A stretch of DNA of 51,296 nt from Deltaproteobacteria bacterium. Lineage in GTDB: Bacteria > Desulfobacterota > Deferrimicrobia > Deferrimicrobiales > Deferrimicrobiaceae. Position 1 is the first letter of the stretch, and every line of letters starts with the position of its first letter. The stretch covers positions 1 to 51,296 of the forward strand of contig JACRCO010000003.1 in the NCBI GenBank assembly GCA_016218975.1, given 5' to 3'. Below the pieces are notes generated by a model that searched no databases, was not told the DNA's origin, and worked only from the letters and a program-made list of their open reading frames with translations. Both the position numbers and the translations under genes were made by a program. Below, one piece after another: positions 25,755 through 33,895 of the stretch.

Positions 25755-26535
25755 AGTCTAACCCGCATTTCTCACCAGGCTTCTGCTGCGGCGGGGGAGA
25801 ATCGGCCAACTCCCGGACGATACGGGAGAGTTCCATAGGCCCGTCCACGTGCCGGACCGCCGGAATCCTGATACTGTTCCCGACCGCGACCGCGATCCCG
25901 TTCTTCGAGATGACCCACCGCATCGCCGCTGCGTCGTTTTCGTCGTCTCCCGCATAGAAGATGCTTCCGCAGGACGGATCGAACTTCAGTATCCCGCAAA
26001 GCCTGCGTATCCCGAACGACTTGGCGGCGGAACGAAGGAACTGCACTTCGGCAACCGCAGGTCCCTCGAAGACGCGGATTCCAGGAAGTTTTTTGAGACC
26101 GTGGATCATCGATGGCAAACGATACCGCTCGCCGGGCGAAATTCGGCGGAAGTGAACCGCGACGGACCAACGTTTGTCTTCCAGTTCCACCCCCGGTAAT
26201 GCCGAAAGCCTGGCGAGGGCGGGAAAGACAGCCCCCCGAGTCTTCTCCAGTTTTTTTTGAGCGTCTTTTCCGGGGAGAACCCTGCGGTCATCCGGAAGAC
26301 GCCATTCCAGTCCGCTCCCACCGCCCAGGAACAGATCAGGGAGCGGGACCCTGCGGGCAAGGTCCTCGAGGGAGCGGCTCGAAAGAACTGCGACCTGGTT
26401 CCGGGGGTCGGCTGCAAGCCGTTTCAGCAGGGAGCGGGACGCCTGGTGCAACCGGGCCGCGTTCCTGTCGGGAACCAGCGGCGAGAGGGTTCCGTCGAAA
26501 TCGAAGACCCACAGCCGCCGGGCGCCGGAATTCAA
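25720..26535 (-). CDS. otsB: Trehalose-6-phosphate phosphatase
   Basis: The 271-aa HAD-superfamily phosphatase has WVFDFDGTLSPLVPDRNAA (motif I, DxDGT), VAVLSSRSLEDL (motif II), and IFYAGDDENDAAAMRW (motif IV). These fit OtsB, which dephosphorylates trehalose-6-phosphate. I place the start at the TTG at 26535, which overlaps the otsA stop as TTGA and gives a normal length. The frame upstream of it lies inside otsA and has no similarity. The last residues (QQKPGEKCGLDF) are encoded by a dispersed repeat at 25759-25783, and the gene's 3' end overlaps the convergent CBS gene. Confidence 0.9.
   Translation of the reverse strand: MNSGARRLWVFDFDGTLSPLVPDRNAARLHQASRSLLKRLAADPRNQVAVLSSRSLEDLARRVPLPDLFLGGGSGLEWRLPDDRRVLPGKDAQKKLEKTRGAVFPALARLSALPGVELEDKRWSVAVHFRRISPGERYRLPSMIHGLKKLPGIRVFEGPAVAEVQFLRSAAKSFGIRRLCGILKFDPSCGSIFYAGDDENDAAAMRWVISKNGIAVAVGNSIRIPAVRHVDGPMELSRIVRELADSPPPQQKPGEKCGLDFSRGNPPAPRS
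25759..25783. repeat. Dispersed 25-nt repeat, copy 1 (TAACCCGCATTTCTCA type)
   Basis: TAACCCGCATTTCTCACCAGG followed by CTTC is nearly identical to the sequence at 37713-37737, with two differences. It lies just after the CBS stop codon and inside the 3' end of otsB. (Core motif: TAACCCGCATTTCTCA.). Confidence 0.65.
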
Positions 26536-28766
26536 TTGATAGACTCCCGCAGCCTGCCCCGTTTGCGCATACCGGCGGCATCCAATAGCATGCGGCCCGC
26601 CCAGCGGTAGACGTTGAATTCGCTGATCAACCCCCGCATGATGCGCATTCGGTCGCGCTGCTCGGTGGCGGGCATCGTAAGCGCGAGATGGAACGCCGCA
26701 GCGCACTGATCGATATCGTAAGGGTTGACCAGCAGCGCCTCCGGCAGTTCACGCGACGCCCCCGTAAACCGGCTGAGTATCAGCACGCCCCGGTCGTCGT
26801 CGCGGGAAGCCAGGAACTCCTTCGCCACCAGGTTCATGCCGTCGTGAAGGCTGCTCACGCAGCACACTTCCGCCGCCCGGTAGTGCTCGTAGACGGCGGG
26901 CGGCTCGTGGTGCTCCACCTTCAGGACGATGGGCGGCGTGCCTCCCTTCGAGAAGCGCCTGTTGATCTTTTCCGCCAACGCGCGGACGCGCACATCGAAT
27001 TCCCGGTACTCCTCGATCCTCGAACGGCTGGGCGCCGCGATCTGGATGAAGCTGAACCGCCCGATCCAGCGCGGCTCCATCTCGAGCAGCCGCTCGATCG
27101 CGAGAAACCGCTCGACGATCCCCTTGGTGTAGTCGAGCCTGTCCACGCCGATGCCGAGGAATTGGTCCGGCGGCAGACCGTTGTGGATGCGAACGTCGGT
27201 GCGGCACTCCGCGACCGGCTTTCCGGTCAGTTCCTCGCCCGGGGGCCATTCGATCGAGATCGGGTACCGCTTGACGGCGGTGGGCTTGCCGCCGTAGACG
27301 ACCTCGAACGTTTCACGGTTTACGCGGGCTTCCAGCGTACGGTCCACGGTGTCGAGGAAGTTGTTGCAATGGAACCTGGTGTGGAAACCGAGAATGCTGC
27401 TTCCGAGCAGTCCGTCGAGCAGTTCCTCCTTCCAGGGGCAGATCGCGAACGTTTCCGGGTTCGGCCAGGGTATGTGCCAGAAGGTGATGACTGTGGCGTC
27501 CGGCATCTTCTCCCGTATCATGCGGGGGAGAAGGGCGAAATGATAATCCTGTACAAGGACGATCGGGTCGGCTGTCTTGCTTTCCTCGAAGACTGCGTCC
27601 GCGAATTTTCTGTTCACCTCGGTATACTGTTTCAGGTCGTTGGCGCGGAATACCGGGCGGACATGCGCAATGTGGCACAAAGGCCACAGCCCTTCGTTGG
27701 AGAAGCCGAAATAATGGCCCGCCTCCTCCTCTTCCGTCAGCCATACGCGGCGGAGGCTGTAGGACGGTTTTCCCGGGGGAACCGCGATGCGGCCGAAGGA
27801 GTCCACCGTCTCGCGGTCGGCCGATCCGCTGCCGTGGGCGATCCACGTCCCCGAGCAGGCGCGTACTACCGGTTCGAGGGCGGTAACAAGTCCGCTTGCC
27901 GGACGCGACACCACGATGCGTCCGTCGCGGCGTATATGTAGGTACGGCTCCCGGTTGGATACGACGAGGACATCCTCTCCGCGAAGATCGTTTCGAAGGA
28001 TGGCACGCAACGCATCCGGGGACCAGGTGATCTGGCTTTCGTCGCGGGCGCGGAACTCGGATTCCATGTCGCGTATGATCGTACGCAGATCGCTTTCGAT
28101 AGGTGCCAGCTCGGGGGCCGTCGCTTCCGGCGCCGCCGACGGAGGATCGGCAACGGACGGCCGCAGCAACCCCTCTCCCCGCAGCAGGGCGCGGACACCT
28201 CTCACCCATCCGCGCCAACTAAGCTCCGCGATCGCCACCGTGATAAGCGACACGATCACGCCGAGTCCGATGAAAAAGTAGAACACATACCTCTTGGTCT
28301 CCTCGCTGCGGCGCTGCACGAAGCTCATGTCGTGGACCAGGACAAGATTGCCGACCTTCAAGCCATCCATCTCGATTCCTACGACCGCCACGTGCAGCGG
28401 GCCTTTTTGGCTCTGGAGAAGTTTTTGCGAAGGATCGGCGAACCTGTCGAGATTAACGCAGCCTATCTCGCCGGGAAACGTCGCAGTGGCGATCGGCGGG
28501 CCGCCCGATGCATTGCAGTACCCCAGCGCATATAAACGTTCGTCCAATGTGATCTTGTTGAATAGATTGAGCGTCTTGTCTATCGACCCCGCGCTCAGCG
28601 AATCCCGGATCGAATCGTGGATGGCGTTGGCCACCAGGTTCGACCTCATGTCCATGTCGCGCACGGACCAGCGCAGCGTCAGCCGGTCCACCAGCGGCAC
28701 GACCGCATAAGCGATTGTCGCGAGGGCAAGCAACAGTGGAACAATAAAACGCAGGGAAAAACGCAC
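26532..28766 (-). CDS. otsA: Membrane-anchored trehalose-6-phosphate synthase (GT20)
   Basis: The 744-aa protein has a hydrophobic helix at about 6-26, an extracytoplasmic region of about 130 residues, a second helix at about 160-182 ([20 protein letters not shown]), a Pro/Ala-rich linker, and a GT20 domain from about 265 to the end. GT20 marks are [50 protein letters not shown] and [18 protein letters not shown]. It makes trehalose-6-phosphate from UDP-glucose and glucose-6-phosphate. The GTG at 28766 has AGGAGAT 5 nt upstream. A longer frame to 28850 has no such site. The usual OtsA (about 470 aa) lacks the N-terminal membrane module, which looks like a two-helix sensor. Confidence 0.9.
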   Translation of the reverse strand: MRFSLRFIVPLLLALATIAYAVVPLVDRLTLRWSVRDMDMRSNLVANAIHDSIRDSLSAGSIDKTLNLFNKITLDERLYALGYCNASGGPPIATATFPGEIGCVNLDRFADPSQKLLQSQKGPLHVAVVGIEMDGLKVGNLVLVHDMSFVQRRSEETKRYVFYFFIGLGVIVSLITVAIAELSWRGWVRGVRALLRGEGLLRPSVADPPSAAPEATAPELAPIESDLRTIIRDMESEFRARDESQITWSPDALRAILRNDLRGEDVLVVSNREPYLHIRRDGRIVVSRPASGLVTALEPVVRACSGTWIAHGSGSADRETVDSFGRIAVPPGKPSYSLRRVWLTEEEEAGHYFGFSNEGLWPLCHIAHVRPVFRANDLKQYTEVNRKFADAVFEESKTADPIVLVQDYHFALLPRMIREKMPDATVITFWHIPWPNPETFAICPWKEELLDGLLGSSILGFHTRFHCNNFLDTVDRTLEARVNRETFEVVYGGKPTAVKRYPISIEWPPGEELTGKPVAECRTDVRIHNGLPPDQFLGIGVDRLDYTKGIVERFLAIERLLEMEPRWIGRFSFIQIAAPSRSRIEEYREFDVRVRALAEKINRRFSKGGTPPIVLKVEHHEPPAVYEHYRAAEVCCVSSLHDGMNLVAKEFLASRDDDRGVLILSRFTGASRELPEALLVNPYDIDQCAAAFHLALTMPATEQRDRMRIMRGLISEFNVYRWAGRMLLDAAGMRKRGRLRESIN

Positions 28767-28917
28767 TTCATCTCCTGTGAAGCGCTGCGGATGTTTGTAT
28801 GACGTCACGGGGTGCAAGTACGTTTCAACCCCCGGCACCTGAGGCGCCATTGCCGTACGGAAGGCTCACCTTCGGGGACGAATATTCTGTATCCTGATCA
28901 ACATGCGCAGGAGACTT

Positions 28918-28935
28918 ATGAGAAATACCGGATAG
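28918..28935 (+). CDS. Possible 5-codon leader ORF in frame with the ClC gene
   Basis: ATGAGAAATACCGGATAG (MRNTG-stop) is preceded by a good ribosome-binding site (CAGGAGACTT). It lies in frame with, and 6 nt before, the ClC ATG at 28942, which has only a weak site of its own. It may serve as a translational-coupling leader. Alternatively, a stop mutation or sequence error may have shortened the true N-terminus by eight codons. Confidence 0.45.
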   Translation: MRNTG

Positions 28936-28941
28936 ATCCGC

Positions 28942-30741
28942 ATGAACGGGAAATCCCTCTTATCCCGGCTGCGCATCGAGGAGCTGTTCCGGGATTTCAC
29001 GGACCGTTTCAGGTCGCTTTTCTTCTCGGGCGTCGAAAGACTCCGAATCGGGGACCAGACATTCCACATACTTCTTGCTTCCGCGATCGGGGTCGCCTCC
29101 GCCCTGGCGACGGGGGCCTTCCTGTACATGGTCCGTTTCGCCGAAACATTCTTCTTCGGACGGTTGTTTCCCGCCATGGGCTCGCGTGGTTTCCTGGTCT
29201 TCCTCCTCCCGGCCCTGGGCGGTCTTCTGATAGCTCCCTTGATCCACTTCTTCCCGTCGGAAGCCGAAGGAACCGGCATACCGCATACGATGGAATCGGT
29301 GGCGATCCGGGGCGGCGTGATGCGACTGCGCGCGGTGGCGCTTAGAACCATCGCAGCCGTGCTGACGATCGGATCCGGAGGGTCAGCGGGGCGTTTCGCT
29401 CCCAGCGCCGTTCTCGGAGCCGCCGTCGGATCAGGAGTCGGAAGATTCCTCCGGGTTTCGGGGGAGCGGATGAGAAGCCTCGTGGGGTGCGGAGCGGCGG
29501 CGGCCATTGCTGCAGTGTTCAATGCCCCGATCGGGGGGGTCTTCTTCGCTCTCGAGGTTATCCTCGGGGACTTCTCCGCGCAGATGTTCGCCCCGATCGT
29601 AGTCTCGTCCGTGGCCGCCACCGCAGTCTCGCGCGCCTTCATCGGAAACCTCCTGTTCCTGGACGGCGTACCGCACATTGTGTTCGCAGGCGCGCCCCAG
29701 ATCGGGCTCTGCCTGGTCCTGGGCGCGGCCTGCGGCGCAGCCGCGATACTGTTCATACGGGGACTCGAGTCGGCGGAAGGGAAGTTCTCCTCTTCCGGCA
29801 TCCCGCGCTGGCTGCGGGCGGCGGTCGGCGGGGGATTGACGGGTCTAATAGCGGTCGAATTCCCCCAGGTGCTGGGCACGGATCTCGCCACGCTGGGCAC
29901 GGCGGTCAGCGGAAACCTGCCTTGGCTGCTCGCGATCTGGATCGCTTTCCTGAAAATGACCGCGACCTCGTTATCCCTCGGGTCGGGCGGTTCGGGCGGC
30001 ATCGTCGGCCCCTCTCTCTTCATCGGCGGGATGATCGGGGCGTCCGCCGGCGGCGTTCTTTCCTCCTGGCTTCCGGCGATCGCGGGGAGCGCGGGTGGAT
30101 ACGTCCTTGTGGGGATGGCCGCGTTTCTCGCTCCGGTGATCGGAGCCCCGCTTACCGCCATTCTCATTCTGTTCGAGATCACCGGGGACTATTCGGTCAT
30201 CCTCCCCCTTTTGGCGGCGGTCATATCGTCGATGCTCGTCGCCGGGCGATTCTCCCGCTTCTCCCTCTATACCCTCAAGCTTCACCGCAGAGGGATCGAC
30301 CTTTCGGGGGGTAGGGAATCGGGCGTGCTGAAAAATTTGCCCGTCCGGGAGGCGATGCGGCCGGAAGCCCATACCATAGCCTCGACCGCGACGTTTGCGG
30401 AACTGTCCCGACGCTTTCTGGAAGATCCGGTGGACTATCTTTACACGACCGGAGAATCCGGGGAATTGACCGGCGTAGTCTCATTCACGGACATACGGCC
30501 TTACATCAAGGAGGAGGGGCTTTCCTCCCTCGTCCTGGTCCGGGATATAGCGACTCCGAACCCGGTGGCGGTCACCCCCGATGAAACCGTCCATGATGCG
30601 CTGGTGAAGTTCGGTTACAGGAACGTGGCGCAACTGCCGGTCGTCGCCGATCCGCACTCGCGGAAACTGATCGGCGTTCTTCGCCGCAAGGAGATCCTCG
30701 AGGTGTACCGGAAAAGAATCGTCTCCGGGGAGCGGTATTAA
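28942..30741 (+). CDS. ClC-family chloride channel/transporter with CBS pair
   Basis: The 599-aa protein has a ClC membrane domain and two C-terminal CBS domains. GTGIPHTMES (111-120) is the first selectivity motif. GSGGSAGRFAP (144-154) is the position of the G-R-E-G-P motif, where the gating Glu is replaced by Phe. GSGGSGGIVGPSLFIGGM is the third motif. CBS repeats start with VREAMRPEAHTI and VRDIATPNPVAV. Loss of the gating Glu in ClC exchangers turns them into passive channels in known cases, so this may be a channel. It diverges from otsBA and precedes MscS. Confidence 0.85.
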   Translation: MNGKSLLSRLRIEELFRDFTDRFRSLFFSGVERLRIGDQTFHILLASAIGVASALATGAFLYMVRFAETFFFGRLFPAMGSRGFLVFLLPALGGLLIAPLIHFFPSEAEGTGIPHTMESVAIRGGVMRLRAVALRTIAAVLTIGSGGSAGRFAPSAVLGAAVGSGVGRFLRVSGERMRSLVGCGAAAAIAAVFNAPIGGVFFALEVILGDFSAQMFAPIVVSSVAATAVSRAFIGNLLFLDGVPHIVFAGAPQIGLCLVLGAACGAAAILFIRGLESAEGKFSSSGIPRWLRAAVGGGLTGLIAVEFPQVLGTDLATLGTAVSGNLPWLLAIWIAFLKMTATSLSLGSGGSGGIVGPSLFIGGMIGASAGGVLSSWLPAIAGSAGGYVLVGMAAFLAPVIGAPLTAILILFEITGDYSVILPLLAAVISSMLVAGRFSRFSLYTLKLHRRGIDLSGGRESGVLKNLPVREAMRPEAHTIASTATFAELSRRFLEDPVDYLYTTGESGELTGVVSFTDIRPYIKEEGLSSLVLVRDIATPNPVAVTPDETVHDALVKFGYRNVAQLPVVADPHSRKLIGVLRRKEILEVYRKRIVSGERY

Positions 30742-30887
30742 ATTCCATCGGTAAAACCGGAAGGCGCCGTCGCTGCGCGCCGTCGTATGGAAAGTGTTGT
30801 GATCCTTTCCAAGCGCCCCCGCGTCAAATAGTATTACGGAAGTAGAAGTGTATCGGACATCCGTCGATTCGCCCGGCAGGAGGAGAC

Positions 30888-31919
30888 TTGAAACCGTTCC
30901 TGGTTCCCGCCCTTGTCGCTCTGGCGGTCACCGCGGCGCTCTGCGTCGTAAGGACAGTGGCGATCCGCCTTTTTCATCGATGGGCGGAGAAAACGGAGAC
31001 GCGGGCCGACGACATCCTGCTCGCCTCACTCCGGACGCCATCCCTTTACTGGTGCCTCGCAATCGGGATCTATTCGGGAGTCGCGGTATCGGACCTTCCG
31101 GACCGGCACCTTTCATACATAAGCAAGGCGGTCCAGGTCCTCCTGATTCTTTCCGTAACCATCGCGGCCACGAACCTGGCAGGCAGATTTTTCGGCGAGT
31201 ACATAAGGAAAACGGATCTTCCCGTCCCGGCGACCGGCCTGGCCCAGGGGATCGTCAAGGGATCGATACTGGTGGTGGGGTTCCTCCTCGTTCTTTCCGC
31301 GGCCGGGATCTCCATAACGCCGATCCTGACGGCACTCGGCGTCGGAGGTCTCGCCGTCGCGCTCGCCCTCCAGGACACGCTCGCCAATCTCTTCGCCGGC
31401 ATCTATATCCTTGCCGAAAAATCCATACGGGTCGGCGATTTCGTACGGTTGGAGACGGGGCAGGAAGGATACGTCGATGACATCACCTGGAGATCCACCA
31501 GGATCAGGATGCTGTCGAACTACCTGGTCGTCATCCCGAACCACAAGCTGACCCAAAGCGTATTGACCAACTTCTCCCTGCCCGAGAAGAAAATGTCCCT
31601 GCTCATCCCGGTATCGGTCAGTTACTCCGCGGATCCGGACGAGGTGGAGCGGATACTCGGCGAGGTCGCGGCCAAGGCTGTCGGAGAGGTATCGGGGCTT
31701 CTCGGCGAACCTGCGCCCTTCGTCCGTTTCATACCGGGGTTCGGGGCATACTCGCTCGATTTTACCCTCATCTGCCAGGTGGGGGAATTCGTCGACCAGT
31801 ATCTCGTGCAGCACGAACTCAGGAAGCGGATACTGCGCAGGCTCCGGGATGAGGGCATCGAGATCCCGTTCCCGCAACGGACGGTCCATATCAAAAGCGA
31901 GAACGGGAGGGCCGAGTGA
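30888..31919 (+). CDS. Small-conductance mechanosensitive channel (MscS family)
   Basis: The 343-aa protein has about four N-terminal hydrophobic segments, then the Gly/Ala-rich pore helix TALGVGGLAVALALQDTLAN and FAGIYILAEKSIRVGDFV, the highly conserved start of the MscS beta domain. TWRSTRIRMLSNYLVVIPN is the standard cytoplasmic motif. It releases solutes on hypo-osmotic shock. The TTG start at 30888 follows AGGAGGAGAC. The next gene begins in the GTGA overlap at its stop. The 146 nt upstream may hold a promoter, but no clear one is visible. Confidence 0.9.
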   Translation: MKPFLVPALVALAVTAALCVVRTVAIRLFHRWAEKTETRADDILLASLRTPSLYWCLAIGIYSGVAVSDLPDRHLSYISKAVQVLLILSVTIAATNLAGRFFGEYIRKTDLPVPATGLAQGIVKGSILVVGFLLVLSAAGISITPILTALGVGGLAVALALQDTLANLFAGIYILAEKSIRVGDFVRLETGQEGYVDDITWRSTRIRMLSNYLVVIPNHKLTQSVLTNFSLPEKKMSLLIPVSVSYSADPDEVERILGEVAAKAVGEVSGLLGEPAPFVRFIPGFGAYSLDFTLICQVGEFVDQYLVQHELRKRILRRLRDEGIEIPFPQRTVHIKSENGRAE

Positions 31920-33229
31920 CATCGAGAAACCGGTGGTCGATAATCGCCGTTCCGCTCGTTCTACTGTTGCCGTCCGCGGCGCACGCCGCCGGCGAGGATC
32001 CCTCCCTTCCGCTCCTGTTCCTCCTCGTCTTCATCCTCTTGTCGGCGAAACTCATGGGGCACTTCTGTGTCAGGCTGGGGCAACCCGCCGTTCTCGGAGA
32101 ACTTTGCGCAGGGATACTGATAGGAAACCTCGGACTGTTCGGCCTCGGGGGCTTCGAAGGAATCGCCGCCGACCCTTACGTCGACATCCTGGCGCGGATC
32201 GGGGTTATCGTTCTGCTTTTCGAAGTCGGGCTTGAATCGACCATACGGGACATTCTGCGCGTCGGACTCTCGTCCTTTATGGTGGCGGTGCTCGGCGTGG
32301 CGGCCCCCTTCGGACTGGGATGGCTCGTAGGCATCTGGCTGCTGCCGGAGGCCTCCCCTTACGCCCACGCATTCCTCGGCGCGACATTGTGCGCGACAAG
32401 CGTGGGCATCACCGCACGAGTGCTGCATGACATCGGGAAATCGCGCGAGAAAGAGGCGAGGATAATCCTCGGGGCGGCGGTGATCGACGACGTGCTCGGG
32501 CTGATAATCCTCGCATCCGTCTCGGGGGTCATCCTGGCCGCGGAAGGGGGAAAGGCTCCCGGAGTATGGCCGCAGGCGGTCATCGTCCTCAAGGCGGTGG
32601 GATTTCTCGCCGGCTCGCTCCTGCTCGGTGCCCTGTTGACGCCGAAAATCTTCTCGACGGCCGCGAAGCTGCGCGGTCCGGGGGTTCTGGTCGGCGTTTC
32701 CCTCGCCTTCTGCTTCCTGCTTTCTTTCCTTGCGGGCCGGGCGGGACTCGCTCCCATCGTCGGCGCGTTCGCGGCAGGCCTGATCCTGGAGCCGGTCCAC
32801 TTCCAGGCTTTCGGAGAGCGCAACATACGCCAGCTCGAGAACGCTCTCAAGCCCCTGTCGGAATTTCTCGCGCCCGTGTTCTTCGTGCAGATGGGTGCGA
32901 AGGTGGACCTGCGGGTGTTCTCGTCCGCGGAAACGCTATGGCTGGCTTTGGCGCTGACGATAGCCGCGATCGTCGGAAAGCAGGCCTGCTCGCTCGGGGT
33001 ATGGGGGAAGGATATCAACCGGTGGGCCGTCGGGTTCGGCATGATACCGCGGGGGGAGGTCGGGCTGATTTTCGCCAGCATCGGGGCGACCCTCGTGCTC
33101 GCAGGCGAGCGCATCATAGACGCCACCACGTATTCCGCCGTCATCATCATGGTGCTGCTGACCACCCTCGCAACGCCGCCGCTGCTCAAGTGGTCACTGT
33201 CCTCCCGCAAGCCTCCCGCCGGCGCATAG
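31916..33229 (+). CDS. CPA2-family cation:proton antiporter (KefB/NapA-like)
   Basis: The 437-aa protein has about twelve hydrophobic helices. After a leader-like first helix (SIIAVPLVLLLPSAAHAAG) come LGQPAVLGELCAGILIGNLG, VGLESTIRDILRVG, TSVGITARVLHDIGKS, and AAVIDDVLGLIILASVSG, in which DD is the ion-binding pair of the NapA/KefC branch. No regulatory RCK (TrkA-N) domain follows. It exchanges K+ or Na+ for protons. GTG overlaps the MscS stop (GTGA), so the two are coupled. No ion specificity can be read. Confidence 0.88.
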   Translation: MTSRNRWSIIAVPLVLLLPSAAHAAGEDPSLPLLFLLVFILLSAKLMGHFCVRLGQPAVLGELCAGILIGNLGLFGLGGFEGIAADPYVDILARIGVIVLLFEVGLESTIRDILRVGLSSFMVAVLGVAAPFGLGWLVGIWLLPEASPYAHAFLGATLCATSVGITARVLHDIGKSREKEARIILGAAVIDDVLGLIILASVSGVILAAEGGKAPGVWPQAVIVLKAVGFLAGSLLLGALLTPKIFSTAAKLRGPGVLVGVSLAFCFLLSFLAGRAGLAPIVGAFAAGLILEPVHFQAFGERNIRQLENALKPLSEFLAPVFFVQMGAKVDLRVFSSAETLWLALALTIAAIVGKQACSLGVWGKDINRWAVGFGMIPRGEVGLIFASIGATLVLAGERIIDATTYSAVIIMVLLTTLATPPLLKWSLSSRKPPAGA

Positions 33230-33270
33230 ACAAGGCCGGGTCCCCGCCGGAGTCGAGGGCTTCCCGGCGG

Positions 33271-33318
33271 GCTCGGCACGCCTCGCGGGGTACCCCTCGC
33301 GGGGGACGCCTTGCCCGG
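33271..33318. repeat. Dispersed 48-nt repeat, copy 1
   Basis: Forty-four of 48 positions match 48744-48791, counted by eye. The core TACCCCTCGCGGGGGACGCC is identical in both copies. Both are intergenic. Confidence 0.75.
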
Positions 33319-33409
33319 CCGTCCATGGCCGAGCTACGGCTCGCGAGCTCCTCGCTCCGCCCTCCCTGGCTCCCGCTTCGTCGCTCGACGCCCCCGCGAG
33401 GGGCACCCC
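33287..33409. repeat. Imperfect inverted repeat, arms about 22 nt
   Basis: The left arm GGGGTACCCCTCGCGGGGGA (33287-33306) has a near-complement at 33389-33409 (CGCCCCCGCGAGGGGCACCC), with one gap and one mismatch, about 80 nt apart. It could fold as a long-arm hairpin in RNA. Confidence 0.65.
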
Positions 33410-33553
33410 GTCTCGGCGGCTCGCCCGCCGGCCAGCCCTCGGCGATGGCAGCACAAAGCATGCTGTAAGCGCACCTTTGGGGCGGGCATCCGTTGCTGCA
33501 ACCGATCTCCATCCAGCATAGGCGGTATCATGGAATCAGAGGGTGAGGAAATA

Positions 33554-33868
33554 ATGCCGAGCGCGGGCAGGATCCGGATGGAGGAGAGGTACGGAGCGAT
33601 CCGGGAAGGGGCCGGTACGGTCGCGGTTCGGGGAAAGGAGTACAGCGTAAAGCAGGTCCTGGCGCAATGGATGATGGATGTTCCCGAGCTTTGGACGCTC
33701 GACGCAGGCGAATTGGGAGACGACCGGTACTGGGTCAGGGTCCTCGATGCGGACGACCGTTATGTCGTCGTATTCGAGTTCGACGGAAACTTCGACATCG
33801 TCGGTGAAATGCGTGTGGACAGCCTTGCCTGGGAAGGAGAGGCGTTTTTCACTTCCCGCACACGTTGA
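33554..33868 (+). CDS. Small protein of unknown function
   Basis: The 104-aa protein is acidic and has no membrane segment. Its text, GKEYSVKQVLAQWMMDVPEL then WTLDAGELGDDRYWVRVLDA and YVVVFEFDGNFDIVGEMRVD, suggests a compact alpha + beta fold, but I do not recognise a family. The ATG at 33554 follows GGTGAGGA closely; an in-frame ATG at 33530 would add eight residues. It lies just upstream of livK, 27 nt apart, so may be co-transcribed with the transporter. Confidence 0.6.
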   Translation: MPSAGRIRMEERYGAIREGAGTVAVRGKEYSVKQVLAQWMMDVPELWTLDAGELGDDRYWVRVLDADDRYVVVFEFDGNFDIVGEMRVDSLAWEGEAFFTSRTR

Positions 33869-33895
33869 CGAAGCGGTATATGGTATCTTTTCCCC

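Larger units (their letters stand above)
33230..33553. other. GC-rich intergenic region with inverted and dispersed repeats
   Basis: This 324-nt stretch after the antiporter holds no credible gene. Open frames in it are shadow reading of repeats. It contains the 48-nt dispersed repeat at 33271-33318 and an inverted repeat whose arms are 33287-33308 and 33389-33409. Outer CCGGCGGGC / GCCCGCCGG arms (33264-33272 and 33422-33432) may extend the palindrome. The last 80 nt are less repetitive and lead into the small gene at 33554. Confidence 0.7.

Noticed and set aside
28866-30182. Long open frame on the minus strand antisense to the ClC gene
   Set aside because: The composition is repetitive (Pro, Arg, Ala) and the ClC frame has clear family motifs on the other strand.
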